From Methylocystis sp. L43 (GTDB lineage: Bacteria > Pseudomonadota > Alphaproteobacteria > Rhizobiales > Beijerinckiaceae): 64,000 bases of DNA. A program made the translations under genes and the position numbers. Each line of letters opens with the position of its first letter. Position 1 is the stretch's first letter. The notes under the pieces were generated by a model. It was not told the DNA's origin. It ran no database searches and worked only from the letters and a program-made list of their open reading frames with translations. Below, one piece after another: positions 35,667-44,927 of this stretch. The DNA lies in contig NZ_JADNRA010000035.1 of the NCBI RefSeq assembly GCF_015709525.1, positions 124,001-188,000 on the forward strand, in the 5' to 3' direction.

Positions 35667-36458
35667 ATGGCGCCCCTCGCATGGAACAGACGCTTAGACC
35701 TGATCGCACTTCAGCGTAACGCGATCCTGGCCCTGCTCATCGCCTTGTCGGTCGCGGCGTGGACGCTTCTGATCTGGCAAGGCGCAGGTCATGACGCCCA
35801 TAGCAGCATGGCCTCGCCGTCCATGGGACTCGGCGCGCCGCTGTTCATCGCCGTCTGGCTGGCGATGACGATTGCGATGATGTTTCCGACGGTGGCGCCG
35901 ATGGCGCTCACCTTCCACAAGGTACAGGCCGCGCGCCGCAAACGGGGACAGGCCTTCGTCGGAACATGGGCCTTCCTCGCCGGCTATCTGCTCGTCTGGA
36001 TGGCGTCTGGCCTCCTCGCTTATCTTGGCGCGCTCGCCGCGGAGGCGGGCGCCGCGCGTCTGGATCTTTCGGCGCCGGCGCAGGGCCGGATCGGCGGGTT
36101 GATCCTTATCGCCGCCGGACTCTACCAGCTCACGCCGTTGAAAGAGCTCTGCCTGACCAAATGCCGCACGCCGATCAGCTTCATCATGACCTCCTGGCGC
36201 GAGGGGACGCTCGGCGCCCTGCAGATGGGCGCCCACCACGGCGCCTGGTGCCTTGGCTGCTGCTGGCTGCTTTGCGCGATCATGTTTCCTCTCGGCATGA
36301 TGAACGTCGCCGCGCTTGCGAGCGTGACGGCGATCGTTTTCGCCGAGAAGACCCTGCCATGGGGCCCCGCCGTGGCGCAGGCCATGGGCATCGCCATCCT
36401 CGTCTACGGCCTCTTGATCATTCTCCAGCCTCAGGCGTTTCCGATCATCCATGGATGA
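35667..36458 (+). CDS. DUF2182 integral membrane protein
   Basis: A 263-residue protein with about six or seven membrane helices. Family marks are MTIAMMFPTVAPM, the LTPLKELCLTKCRTPI loop with two Cys, and GAWCLGCCWLLCAIMF. The Met/Cys/His content suggests metal binding, possibly copper. It starts three bases after DUF1326 and ends the run that begins at 33568. Confidence 0.88.
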   Translation: MAPLAWNRRLDLIALQRNAILALLIALSVAAWTLLIWQGAGHDAHSSMASPSMGLGAPLFIAVWLAMTIAMMFPTVAPMALTFHKVQAARRKRGQAFVGTWAFLAGYLLVWMASGLLAYLGALAAEAGAARLDLSAPAQGRIGGLILIAAGLYQLTPLKELCLTKCRTPISFIMTSWREGTLGALQMGAHHGAWCLGCCWLLCAIMFPLGMMNVAALASVTAIVFAEKTLPWGPAVAQAMGIAILVYGLLIILQPQAFPIIHG

Positions 36459-36638
36459 TCGGGCGTGGCCGGGCCGCGCACCGCCGGCCCGCTCTTCACC
36501 TCGCCCGCCGAGCTGACTTTTTAGCTGCGCCGCGTCGTTCAGTTACACGACGGGGGACGATCGCACGCGTCGCGCCTCATATTGTGACGAAACACTGCGG
36601 CCGATTTCTTATCTCGGCCGCAGCTTCTTTGCGACGCT

Positions 36639-37007
36639 CTATTCGACTATCCCTCGCGCACGGCCGCACGACACTGCGCAGGAACAACCAGTCCCGAGCC
36701 ATCCGGGCTCTTTGAGCAAGCAGGTCTTCACGGGGGTCGCACAATAATAGCCCTCAGTCGCGACAGGCGCGGCATTGGCTGCACCGTAATAGCCGTAGTT
36801 TCCAGAGCCGTAATGGCCGTACGGATAGGCAGAGCCGTAATAGCCCTCGCTACACGGGTAGCTCGCCGCCGCGCCTAGCGCCATGTCGTCGGGCCCCCAA
36901 TCCCCGCCACAGCGGGCCCATGCCGAAGCTGAAGTTGAAATGGACAGCAGCGCGATTGCGATCGTGGCGGCGAGCGCCGCAGTAACTATCTCGCGTGGGT
37001 TATTCAT
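36639..37007 (-). CDS. Small secreted Tyr/Gly- and Cys-rich protein
   Basis: From the ATG at 37007 (AGGAG eight bases upstream) the protein has 122 residues. A signal peptide ends near ASA/WARC. The mature part has a Tyr/Gly/Ser-rich stretch (GYYGSAYPYGHYGSGNYGYY) and a C-terminal part with several Cys (CATPVKTCLL, GTGCSCAVSC). I do not recognise the family; an envelope or surface role is inferred from composition. An exact EcfG promoter lies upstream, so it should be stress-induced. Confidence 0.72.
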   Translation of the reverse strand: MNNPREIVTAALAATIAIALLSISTSASAWARCGGDWGPDDMALGAAASYPCSEGYYGSAYPYGHYGSGNYGYYGAANAAPVATEGYYCATPVKTCLLKEPGWLGTGCSCAVSCGRARGIVE

Positions 37008-37072
37008 TGGCGGAACTCCTTCGGCCAGGCTCAGCCAGGTCCGATCCGACAACACCCCAACGCCCACCCTGT

Positions 37073-37097
37073 AACGCCAGCCCCGCTTGCTTGTTCC
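37073..37097 (-). promoter_or_regulatory. EcfG-type promoter of the secreted Tyr/Gly-rich protein
   Basis: On the minus strand GGAAC (37097-37093), 16 nt, CGTT (37076-37073). The gene starts at 37007, leaving a leader of about 60 nt. Confidence 0.75.
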
Positions 37098-37233
37098 CGC
37101 CTATGAGGGCGCGGAACGCAACGGCGGGAGGCGAGCCGGATGACGACACTTTCGCCTACCTCATTCATAAAATTGAGTGCATCTCAGACCGCAAGAAATC
37201 TCCGCTCTTGGCGCGTTCACGGCTCACGAAAGC

Positions 37234-37758
37234 TCACCCGCCGAGCATCCGGTCCCCGTGTCCGCTGTGCAGGTCTGCGAGCCGCGCCAGGGCGAACAAT
37301 AGATCGCTCAGGCGATTGAGATAGGCCAGCGCGCTTTCGGGCGCCGGCGGTTCATCGAGCGCGGCGACGCTGCGCTCGGCCCGCCGCGCGACAGCGCGCG
37401 CCATATGGAGACGCGCGCTCGCTTCCGCCTCTCCCGGATAGATGAAATCGCGCAGCGGCGGCAGCGCGTCGGTGGCGCGATCGATTTCGGCTTCGAGCGC
37501 CGCGGTCTCGGCGTCGTCGAAGGCAAGATCGATCTTCCGCGCTTCGGCGCTGACGATGGCGCTGATCGTGTAGAGCGCCTTTTGCGCGCCGCTCAAAAGA
37601 TCGTTCGCTTCGGGGAAGACGACGCGCGCGAGTCCGAGGCTCGCCGACAATTCGTCGAGATCGCCGACCGCCGCCACGCGCGGATCGAACTTCGCCGCCC
37701 GCCGCCCCGAGAAGAGGCTTGTCTGGCCTCTGTCGCCTTTTTTCGTATAGAGCTTCAT
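37234..37758 (-). CDS. Cob(I)alamin adenosyltransferase, PduO type
   Basis: A 174-residue trimeric-type ATP:cob(I)alamin adenosyltransferase that makes adenosylcobalamin. The N-terminal ATP-binding motif KLYTKKGDRGQTSLFSG and the later DFIYPGEAEASARLHMARAVARRAER segment are diagnostic. The ATG at 37758 is preferred over a GTG 15 bp upstream. It is not under the riboswitch seen at 27.3 kb. Confidence 0.93.
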   Translation of the reverse strand: MKLYTKKGDRGQTSLFSGRRAAKFDPRVAAVGDLDELSASLGLARVVFPEANDLLSGAQKALYTISAIVSAEARKIDLAFDDAETAALEAEIDRATDALPPLRDFIYPGEAEASARLHMARAVARRAERSVAALDEPPAPESALAYLNRLSDLLFALARLADLHSGHGDRMLGG

Positions 37759-38087
37759 CGCCGTCACGCGCACCCCCGTCTCTTCGTTACCTCACGCAAG
37801 GCCAGCCGGTCATCCCATAAACGCCGCGTTGGAAAAAGCCTCGCTGAAGGTGGAGCCGGGCAAGGCGCGGTCGGGGCGCCGCCGGGCGGCGCCGCTGCCT
37901 CGTGGCGCCATTGTTTTTATTGGCGGTGGCGCCGCGCTGCGCAAGAAAAGAGGCGCGGGCGCGTCATTCGGCCACTCGCCTTTAATGCGCGGATCGGCTA
38001 TGTAAGAAAACGTCCAAACTGGACGGCAGGCAGGACGGGAGCTTGTCGTCGCACTCCGGGACAAGGGAAAAATCAAAGGGTTCGAGC
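37759..38087. other. Intergenic region upstream of hemA and adenosyltransferase gene
   Basis: A 329-bp space between divergent genes. The part from about 37860 to 37960 is very GC-rich with several inverted repeats (for example GGCGCCG runs). No convincing gene is visible. Promoters for hemA and the adenosyltransferase must lie here but could not be assigned. Confidence 0.45.
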
Positions 38088-39374
38088 ATGGTCTATCGGC
38101 GTTACTTCGAGGCCGCCGTCTCCCGTCTGAAGGACGAGCGCCGCTACCGCGTCTTTGCGCATCTGGAGCGCGACGTCGAAGCTTTCCCGCTAGCGAATTG
38201 GCATCGCGAGGACGGCTCGGTCGAGCCAGTGACCATCTGGTGCTCCAACGACTATCTCGGCATGGGCCAGCATCCGGACGTGATCGCCGCCATGGTCGAC
38301 ACGGCGAGCAGAGTCGGCGCCGGCTCCGGCGGCACCCGCAATATTTCCGGCACCAGCCACGCCATTGTCGAGCTTGAACGCGAACTCGCCGATCTGCACG
38401 GCAAGGAAGCCGCGCTCGTCTTCACGTCCGGCTGGATTTCCAATCTCGCGGCAATCTCGACGATCGCCGACCTGCTGCCCAATTGCGTCATTCTCTCCGA
38501 CGCCTCGAACCACAATTCAATGATCGAAGGCGTGAAGCGCTCGCGCGCCGAGAAGAAGATCTTCCGGCACAATGATCTTGCGCATCTCGAAGAGCTGCTG
38601 ATCGAAGCGGGCGATCGGCCCAAGCTCGTCGTCTTCGAAAGCCTCTATTCGATGAACGGCAATATCGCGCCGGTCGCCGACATCGTCGCGCTGGCTGAGC
38701 GCTATGGCGCGATGACCTATGTCGACGAGGTGCATGCGGTCGGCATGTATGGCGCGCGCGGCGGCGGCATCTGCGAACGCGAAGGCGTGATGGGGCGCGT
38801 CCATGTGATCGAGGGCACGCTCGCCAAGGGCTTCGGCACGATGGGCGGCTATATCGCTGGCGACGCCGTCATCATCGACGCGATCCGGTCCTATGCGGCT
38901 TCCTTCATCTTCACGACGGCGCTGCCGCCGGCCGTCGCTGCCGCCGCCTGCGCCGCGGTGCGGCTGCTCAAGCGCCGGCCGGATCTGCGCGCGGCGCATC
39001 AGCGCGCCTCGCATATCACCAAGCACGCGCTTGCCGCCGCCGGCCTGCCCGTGATGGAAAATGGCTCGCATATCGTGCCGGTGATGGTGCGCGACGCCGA
39101 GCTTTGCAAGTCTGCGAGCGACCTGCTGCTCGATCGCCACTCGATCTACATTCAGCCGATCAACTATCCAACGGTGGCGAAGGGAAGCGAGCGGCTGCGC
39201 GTCACGCCAACGCCCTGCCACACGCCGGCGCATATCGCCAATCTCGTCGAGTCGCTCGTCGACGTCTGGCATACGCTCGGCATTCCCTTCGTCGAGCCGC
39301 CGTCGCATCTGCATGTCGCGGCGAAGAGCGACGAGAAATGCACCTATCCCGAGATTAAACTCGCGGCGCAGTAG
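38088..39374 (+). CDS. hemA: 5-aminolevulinate synthase
   Basis: Condenses glycine and succinyl-CoA to 5-aminolevulinate, the C4 entry to haem, a hallmark of alphaproteobacteria. The ATG at 38088 gives 428 residues. The PLP Lys is K247 in [14 protein letters not shown], and the substrate-loop motif [15 protein letters not shown] is present. An upstream in-frame ATG would add 15 residues without homology. Confidence 0.96.
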   Translation: MVYRRYFEAAVSRLKDERRYRVFAHLERDVEAFPLANWHREDGSVEPVTIWCSNDYLGMGQHPDVIAAMVDTASRVGAGSGGTRNISGTSHAIVELERELADLHGKEAALVFTSGWISNLAAISTIADLLPNCVILSDASNHNSMIEGVKRSRAEKKIFRHNDLAHLEELLIEAGDRPKLVVFESLYSMNGNIAPVADIVALAERYGAMTYVDEVHAVGMYGARGGGICEREGVMGRVHVIEGTLAKGFGTMGGYIAGDAVIIDAIRSYAASFIFTTALPPAVAAAACAAVRLLKRRPDLRAAHQRASHITKHALAAAGLPVMENGSHIVPVMVRDAELCKSASDLLLDRHSIYIQPINYPTVAKGSERLRVTPTPCHTPAHIANLVESLVDVWHTLGIPFVEPPSHLHVAAKSDEKCTYPEIKLAAQ

Positions 39375-39407
39375 GCGCGCGAAATGACGGCCGCAAATCT
39401 TTTCGGT

Positions 39408-39797
39408 TCAGGATTTTTCCGCAGCCAGAAGATTTGCGTCTCGGGCCAGCCGCCATCGCCCGTCGGCTTCCTTGCGTAGAATCGACATGGCATATCCGGT
39501 CCGGTGCAAAGGCGCGCCTCCGTCTAGAGGCGTCGCCGTCATGTCGATGTAATTGCGCAGATACGCCCAGTCGCCAAAAATGCAGAGTTCCTGGATTTCG
39601 CTGCGCCCCTCGATTGCGACGTTCTTCATGTTTTTCGAAGCGGCTACGAAAGCCTCCTTGCCGAATGGCTTTCCCCCCGGCGTCAAAAAAATCACGTCAT
39701 CCGTCATCAGATCGAGCAGCGCTGCAAGATCGCCCGCTTTGCTGCAGGCCATCCAGGCTTCGACCAACGCGCGAATGGCTCTTTCGTCGTCCGTCAC
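39408..39797 (-). CDS. SgcJ/EcaC-family (NTF2-like, DUF4440) protein
   Basis: A 129-residue NTF2-fold protein with the family pattern: ALVEAWMACSKAGDLAALLDLMTDDVIFLTPGG at the front and MSILRKEADGRWRLARDANLL at the end. Such proteins are small enzymes or binding proteins of varied or unknown function. It lies between hemA (convergent) and ugd (upstream, same strand) with a 25-bp gap. Confidence 0.85.
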   Translation of the reverse strand: MTDDERAIRALVEAWMACSKAGDLAALLDLMTDDVIFLTPGGKPFGKEAFVAASKNMKNVAIEGRSEIQELCIFGDWAYLRNYIDMTATPLDGGAPLHRTGYAMSILRKEADGRWRLARDANLLAAEKS

Positions 39798-39822
39798 GCC
39801 ACAATCCTCCGCGTAAGCCCTC

Positions 39823-41127
39823 TCACGTCCGTCCGACGCTCACATAAGTGAAGCCGCGCTTGCGCACGTCGCCGGGGCGATAGACGTTGCGCAGATCGAC
39901 GATGATCGGCTGCTTCAAGAGGCTTCTGACCCGATCGAGATCCAGCGCGCGGAACGCGTCCCATTCGGTGACGATGGCGAGCGCGTCGGCGCCTTCCAGC
40001 GCCGAATAGGCGTTGTCGTGGAAGGTGACTTCCGGCATCAGCGGACGCGCCTGCGCCATGCTCTCGGGGTCATAGGCGTGCACCTGCGCCCCGTCGCCGG
40101 CAAGCGAAGCGACGATGGCGAGCGAGGGCGCATCGCGCATGTCGTCGGTGTTAGGCTTGAAGGCCAATCCTAAGAGCGCGATCTTCTTGCCGCGCACCGA
40201 GCCGCCGAGCGCATGGATGACCTTGCGCGCCATCGCCCTCTTGCGCGCGTCATTGACGGCGACGACCGTTTCGACGATGCGCAGCGCCGCGCCTTCGTCC
40301 TGCCCCGTCTTGATCAGCGCCAGCGTGTCTTTCGGAAAGCAGGAGCCGCCATAGCCGGGGCCGGCGTGCAGGAATTTCGCGCCGATGCGCTTGTCGAGTC
40401 CGATGCCGCGCGCGACCTCCTGCACATCAGCGCCAACCTTTTCGCACAGATCGGCGATTTCGTTGATGAAGGTGATCTTCGTCGCGAGAAAGGCGTTGGC
40501 CGCGTATTTGGTGAGCTCCGACGTGCGGCGCCCAACGAAGACCAGCGGCGGCGCGTTCAGCGACAGCGGACGATAGATTTCCTCCATCACGTCGCGCGCG
40601 CGCGGATCTTCGATGCCGATGACGACGCGGTCGGGGCGTTTGAAATCCTCGATCGCCGCGCCTTCGCGCAAGAATTCAGGATTGGAAACGACGGTGAAGT
40701 CGGCGTCCGGATTGACTTCACGGATAATCCGCTCGACTTCATCGCCGGTGCCGACGGGGACGGTCGATTTATTGACGACGACCGTGAATCCTTCGAGCGC
40801 TTTGGCGATGGTCTGTGCGACGGCGTAGACGAAGGACAGATCCGCATGGCCGTCGCCGCGCCGCGACGGCGTGCCGACCGCGATGAACACCGCGTCCGCG
40901 CCCCTCACCGAGGATTCGAGTTCGGTGGTGAAGGAGAGGCGGTTCTGTTCAACGTTATTGGCGACGAGTTCGTCTAAGCCGGGTTCAAAGATCGGTATCT
41001 CGCCCGCCTTCAGGCGCTCGATCTTGTTCGCGTCGGCGTCGACGCAAATGACGTTGTGGCCGAAGTCGGCGAAACAGGCGCCCGAGACCAGACCCACATA
41101 GCCCGAACCAATCATCGTAATGTTCAT
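39823..41127 (-). CDS. ugd: UDP-glucose 6-dehydrogenase
   Basis: Oxidises UDP-glucose to UDP-glucuronate for polysaccharide or envelope sugar synthesis. 434 residues. The NAD-binding loop GSGYVGLVSGACFADFGHNV is at the N-terminus, and the catalytic Cys is C263 in GYGGSCFPKD. No other polysaccharide genes are adjacent. Confidence 0.96.
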   Translation of the reverse strand: MNITMIGSGYVGLVSGACFADFGHNVICVDADANKIERLKAGEIPIFEPGLDELVANNVEQNRLSFTTELESSVRGADAVFIAVGTPSRRGDGHADLSFVYAVAQTIAKALEGFTVVVNKSTVPVGTGDEVERIIREVNPDADFTVVSNPEFLREGAAIEDFKRPDRVVIGIEDPRARDVMEEIYRPLSLNAPPLVFVGRRTSELTKYAANAFLATKITFINEIADLCEKVGADVQEVARGIGLDKRIGAKFLHAGPGYGGSCFPKDTLALIKTGQDEGAALRIVETVVAVNDARKRAMARKVIHALGGSVRGKKIALLGLAFKPNTDDMRDAPSLAIVASLAGDGAQVHAYDPESMAQARPLMPEVTFHDNAYSALEGADALAIVTEWDAFRALDLDRVRSLLKQPIIVDLRNVYRPGDVRKRGFTYVSVGRT

Positions 41128-41271
41128 CAGCGTCAGTCTCTCGCTTCATGTGCGATGCCTCCCAAGGGAGGTTGCGCGGGGAAGCCGCGCGGGTGGAGGC
41201 GAGCAGAGTGCGGGACGCGCGGTTCAGCCCGCCCGCGCCTACCGCGCGACTCTACCCATCAAGGGGGTGGG

Positions 41272-43566
41272 TCATCCGCCGACGCCGAAGGCGGCGAGCG
41301 CCGCCATATTGACGATCTCCGTGTCCGTCGCGCCGAGTTGGACGATTTGAATCGGTTTGTCGAGTCCGACGATCAGCGGACCGAGAACGGTCGCGCCGCC
41401 CAGTTCCTGTAACATTTTTGTCGAAATAGCCGCCGAATGAAACGCTGGCATGACAAGAACATTCGCTGTCTCAGTGAGCCGCGAAAACGGATAGGCGCTC
41501 ATCAAATCCTTGTTGAGCGCAATGTCCGCGCCCATCTCGCCCTCATATTCGAAATCGACGCGCCGGTGGTCGAGAACATTGACCGCCTGATGCACGCGCG
41601 CCGTGCGCTCGCCCGGCGGATAGCCGAATGTCGAAAAGGCCAGCATGGCGACCCGCGGCACGAGTCCGATGCGGCGCGCCACGCCGGCCGCCTCAATGGC
41701 GATTTCCGCAAGCTCGTGGGCGTCGGGCATTTCGGTGATCGCGGTGTCGGCGACGACGACGACGCGGCCATTGGCGAGAATGATCGACGCGCCGATGACG
41801 CGGTGGCCCGGCTTGTGGTCGACGACGCGGCGCACGTCTTCAAGCGCGTGGGAGAAATTGCGCGTGACGCCCGTCACCATGGCGTCGGCGTCGCCCTGCG
41901 CCACCATCGCCGCAGCGAAATGATTGCGATCCTGATTGATCAGTCGCTGGCAGTCACGCATCAGAAGGCCCTTGCGCTGCAGGCGCTCGAACAGGAACTG
42001 CGCATAGACCGCGTTGCGGTGCGAAAGTTTGGCGTTGTGGATTTCGATCTCCGCCGGAAGCTCAAGGCCGGCGTTCGCCGCCGCTTCCTTGACGCGATCC
42101 TCCCGGCCGACGAGCACGGCGCGTCCGAAACCCTGATGAACGAAGGAGAGGGCGGCCCGGATGACCTGCTCCTCTTCGCCCTCGGCGAAGACGACGCGCT
42201 TGGGATCGCGCCGCACGCGTTCGTGAATGGTCTGCATCAGCCCGGCGATCGGATCGCGCCGCGCTGAAAGCTCGGCGCGATAGGCCTTCATGTCGACGAT
42301 GGGGCGTCGCGCGACGCCGGTGTCCATCGCCGCCAGCGCCACGGCGGGCGGAATGATGGAGATCAGGCGCGGGTCGAAAGGCGCCGGGATAATATAGTCA
42401 CGGCCGAAACGCGGCCGGGCGCCGCGGTAGGCGTTGGCGACCTCGTCCGGCACGTCCTCGCGCGCGAGATCGGCGAGCGCCTTCGTCGCAGCGATCTTCA
42501 TCTCCATGTTGATCGTCTTGGCGCGCACGTCGAGCGCGCCCCGGAAAATATACGGAAAACCCAGGACGTTATTGATCTGGTTGGGATAGTCGGAACGGCC
42601 CGTGGCGATGATCACGTCGGCGCGCGTGGCGCGCGCTTCTTCGGGCGTGATCTCCGGGTCGGGATTGGCCATGGCGAAGACGATCGGGTTGTCCGCCATG
42701 CTGCGAAGCATGGCTGGCGTCAGGGCGCCCTTGACCGAAAGGCCGTAGAAGATGTCGGCGCCTTCCAGCGCCTCGGCGAGCGTTCGCGCCGTGGTGTCGA
42801 CGGCGTGCGCGCTCTTCCACTGGTTCATCCCCTCCTGGCGGCCGCGATAGACGACGCCCTTGGTGTCGCACAGGATGACGTTGCGCGGATCGAAACCCAT
42901 CGCTTTGGCGAGATCGAGACAGGCGATGCCGGCGGCGCCGGCGCCGTTGCAGACGAGTTTCGCTTCACGGATGTCACGGCCCGTCAGCAGCAGCGCGTTG
43001 AGCATACCGGCGGCGGAGATGATCGCCGTTCCGTGCTGATCGTCATGAAAGACCGGAATGTCCATGAGATCGCGTAGCCGCTCCTCGATGACGAAACACT
43101 CCGGCGCCTTGATGTCTTCGAGATTGATGCCGCCGAATGAGGGGCCGAGATATCGGACGGCGTTGACGAATGCGTCGACCTCCTTCGCATCGATCTCGAG
43201 ATCGATGGAATCGATGTCGGCGAACCGCTTGAACAGCGCGGCCTTGCCTTCCATCACCGGCTTCGCCGCAAGCGCGCCGAGATCGCCAAGCCCGAGGATC
43301 GCAGTGCCGTTGGTGATGACGGCGACCATGTTGCCGCGGGTCGTATAATCGAACGCCGCTGAAGGATCCTTGGCGATGGCGAGCACCGGCGCGGCGACGC
43401 CCGGCGAATAGGCGAGCGACAGGTCGCGCTGAGTCGCCATCGGCTTCGAGGCGATGACGGCGAGCTTGCCGGGCCGGCCGCGCGAATGAAACAGCAGCGC
43501 CTCCTTGTCCGATATCGCCGCGCGCTGCTCTCCTTCCGCCCGATTTTCCGCCATGTCGTCGGCCAT
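41272..43566 (-). CDS. maeB: NADP-dependent malic enzyme with phosphotransacetylase-like domain
   Basis: The 764-residue protein pairs an N-terminal malic enzyme (about 1-430; motifs [10 protein letters not shown] and [13 protein letters not shown]) with a C-terminal PTA-like regulatory domain. It decarboxylates malate to pyruvate with NADPH formation. The ATG at 43566 gives the normal length; the open frame upstream covers a tandem repeat and is unlikely to be translated. Confidence 0.95.
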   Translation of the reverse strand: MADDMAENRAEGEQRAAISDKEALLFHSRGRPGKLAVIASKPMATQRDLSLAYSPGVAAPVLAIAKDPSAAFDYTTRGNMVAVITNGTAILGLGDLGALAAKPVMEGKAALFKRFADIDSIDLEIDAKEVDAFVNAVRYLGPSFGGINLEDIKAPECFVIEERLRDLMDIPVFHDDQHGTAIISAAGMLNALLLTGRDIREAKLVCNGAGAAGIACLDLAKAMGFDPRNVILCDTKGVVYRGRQEGMNQWKSAHAVDTTARTLAEALEGADIFYGLSVKGALTPAMLRSMADNPIVFAMANPDPEITPEEARATRADVIIATGRSDYPNQINNVLGFPYIFRGALDVRAKTINMEMKIAATKALADLAREDVPDEVANAYRGARPRFGRDYIIPAPFDPRLISIIPPAVALAAMDTGVARRPIVDMKAYRAELSARRDPIAGLMQTIHERVRRDPKRVVFAEGEEEQVIRAALSFVHQGFGRAVLVGREDRVKEAAANAGLELPAEIEIHNAKLSHRNAVYAQFLFERLQRKGLLMRDCQRLINQDRNHFAAAMVAQGDADAMVTGVTRNFSHALEDVRRVVDHKPGHRVIGASIILANGRVVVVADTAITEMPDAHELAEIAIEAAGVARRIGLVPRVAMLAFSTFGYPPGERTARVHQAVNVLDHRRVDFEYEGEMGADIALNKDLMSAYPFSRLTETANVLVMPAFHSAAISTKMLQELGGATVLGPLIVGLDKPIQIVQLGATDTEIVNMAALAAFGVGG

Positions 43567-43680
43567 CTTCGCCCCTTTGCTTGTTGCGACGCAACACGGC
43601 GACCATACCCGGAGCGTGGCTGCGTCCACAAGCGCTTTGCCCAAGGCGGCCGCGCCCAGCGTCACGGAACCAAGCGTCAC

Positions 43681-43705
43681 GGAACAATGACGCCGCGCCA
43701 GAGTT
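43681..43705 (+). promoter_or_regulatory. Possible EcfG-type promoter of small membrane protein cluster
   Basis: GGAAC (43681-43685), 16 nt, AGTT (43702-43705), one mismatch in the -10. A second GGAAC lies 15 bp upstream because of a short tandem repeat (GCGTCACGGAAC twice, 43659-43685). The first gene starts at 43780. Tentative. Confidence 0.35.
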
Positions 43706-43779
43706 TTAGGGCATGCGCGGCTGTCCACGCTGCGGCTTAGGTCGTGATTCCGGGCAGCACAGCGGAAGCGGAGGTTTCA

Positions 43780-43854
43780 ATGAGTGGCATCATTTATCTC
43801 GTCGGACTGATCGTCGTGGTTCTGGCGATTTTATCATTTCTTGGCCTGCGCTGA
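43780..43854 (+). CDS. 24-residue single-helix membrane peptide
   Basis: A 25-codon frame with a good ribosome site (GGAGG, seven bases before ATG) encodes a peptide that is one hydrophobic helix, beginning MSGIIYLVGL and ending FLGLR. It lies 11 bp before the next gene. Its function is unknown. It is too short for automatic gene calling, but the ribosome site, helix and context make translation likely. Confidence 0.65.
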   Translation: MSGIIYLVGLIVVVLAILSFLGLR

Positions 43855-43865
43855 GGAGATGCAGA

Positions 43866-44792
43866 ATGACTGACTTCGTGCAAACGGGACTCGGCGTCGG
43901 GCCGTCGCGCGGCGAAGCCGCCGCGGTGGCGGCCGCACAAGACATGTCCGGCCGGTCGACCAATACCGATTGGGCCGCCATCATCGCCGGCGCAACGATC
44001 GCCGGCGCAATTTCCTTCATCATGGGGGCCTTCGGTTCAGCGATCGGCCTGTCGATGACGTCGCCCTATGGCGGCGCGTCCTTGGTTGTGCATCTGATCG
44101 CGTTGACGCTCTGGGTGCTCTGGATCACCGTTTCGAGCTTTGCGGTCGGCGGTTACGTCACGGGACGGCTGCGCCGGCGCGCCGGAGACGTTTCGCAAGA
44201 CGAGGTGGAAGTTCGCGACGGGGTCCATGGCCTCGTGCTCTGGGCAGTCGCGATCGTGGTGTTTGCGCTCATCGCAGGCGCTTCTATCTTCCAGCTCGCA
44301 AAGACGGGCGTTGCCGCAGCGGCGTCTTCAGAGGGCGCGAGAAGCGAGACGTCGACGCTTACGCCCGCGGTGACTCCGGTCGAAGAGCGAGTCGATTTTC
44401 TGTTGCGCGGCGATGGCGACGTGAACGCACGGGGCGTGACGATGCCGGCCGAATATCCGCGCGCGATCGTGAAGCGCATCGTCGAGCGCGGCTTGGCGAC
44501 AGGCGAAATCTCCGGAGAAGATCACGCCTATCTCGTCAATGTTCTCGCTTCGCGCTCCGGCCTCGCCCCGCAGGAAGCCGAACGGCGCGTTGATCTGAGC
44601 GCCGAACGCCTGCGCGAAGATCAGGCGAAGGCGAAGGAGACGGCCGAGACCGCGCGCAAGACCGGCATCCTGCTCGCCTTCCTTTCCGCAGCGACAATGC
44701 TGCTCGGCGCGGTGGCGGCGTGGTACGGCGCGACGCTCGGCGGGCGCCATCGCGATGAAAACGTCGGCGTCGCGGCGTTCTCTCGCTTCTAA
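43866..44792 (+). CDS. Integral membrane protein of unknown function
   Basis: A 308-residue protein with an N-terminal soluble segment, about three membrane helices in residues 37-150 (WAAIIAGATIAGAISFIMG, LIALTLWVLWITVSSFAVGG, GLVLWAVAIVVFALIAGASI), a large external or cytoplasmic charged segment with Glu/Ala/Lys-rich helix, and a C-terminal helix (LAFLSAATMLLGAVAAWYG). I do not recognise a functional family. Preceded by GGAGATGCAGA and flanked on both sides by 24-residue membrane peptides; probably one transcript. Confidence 0.8.
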   Translation: MTDFVQTGLGVGPSRGEAAAVAAAQDMSGRSTNTDWAAIIAGATIAGAISFIMGAFGSAIGLSMTSPYGGASLVVHLIALTLWVLWITVSSFAVGGYVTGRLRRRAGDVSQDEVEVRDGVHGLVLWAVAIVVFALIAGASIFQLAKTGVAAAASSEGARSETSTLTPAVTPVEERVDFLLRGDGDVNARGVTMPAEYPRAIVKRIVERGLATGEISGEDHAYLVNVLASRSGLAPQEAERRVDLSAERLREDQAKAKETAETARKTGILLAFLSAATMLLGAVAAWYGATLGGRHRDENVGVAAFSRF

Positions 44793-44805
44793 CTGGAGGT
44801 GTGAC

Positions 44806-44880
44806 ATGTTCCGGTCTGTCTTGCTATGGATGCTCGGGATTCCGATACCGATCATCATCCTTCTGGCGTTCTGGCGCTAA
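44806..44880 (+). CDS. 24-residue single-helix membrane peptide
   Basis: GGAGG seven bases upstream of the ATG introduces a peptide starting MFRSVLLWMLGIPIPI and ending LAFWR. It is the same length as the peptide at 43780 but not the same sequence. It follows the membrane protein gene by 13 bp and is followed by a strong terminator. Function unknown. Confidence 0.65.
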   Translation: MFRSVLLWMLGIPIPIIILLAFWR

Positions 44881-44894
44881 CACGAGCTGCGATA

Positions 44895-44926
44895 AAGCCC
44901 CGGAAGAACGCTCTTCCGGGGCTTTT
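44895..44926. terminator. Strong hairpin terminator between convergent genes
   Basis: A perfect 12-bp stem (44895-44906 with 44913-44924) with a 6-nt loop is followed by T-rich sequence on the plus strand, and on the minus strand by a short A/T tail. It separates the small-membrane-protein operon from the DUF3616 gene. Confidence 0.88.
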
Positions 44927-44927
44927 C

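Noticed and set aside
41128-41271. GC-rich spacer between maeB and ugd considered as a structured RNA
   Set aside because: It has a short CCTCCC/GGGAGG palindrome and other small hairpins but no known RNA pattern.
43659-43685. Short direct repeats suspected as a CRISPR or iteron array
   Set aside because: Only two 12-nt units (GCGTCACGGAAC) without spacers of regular size. No array elsewhere in the window.
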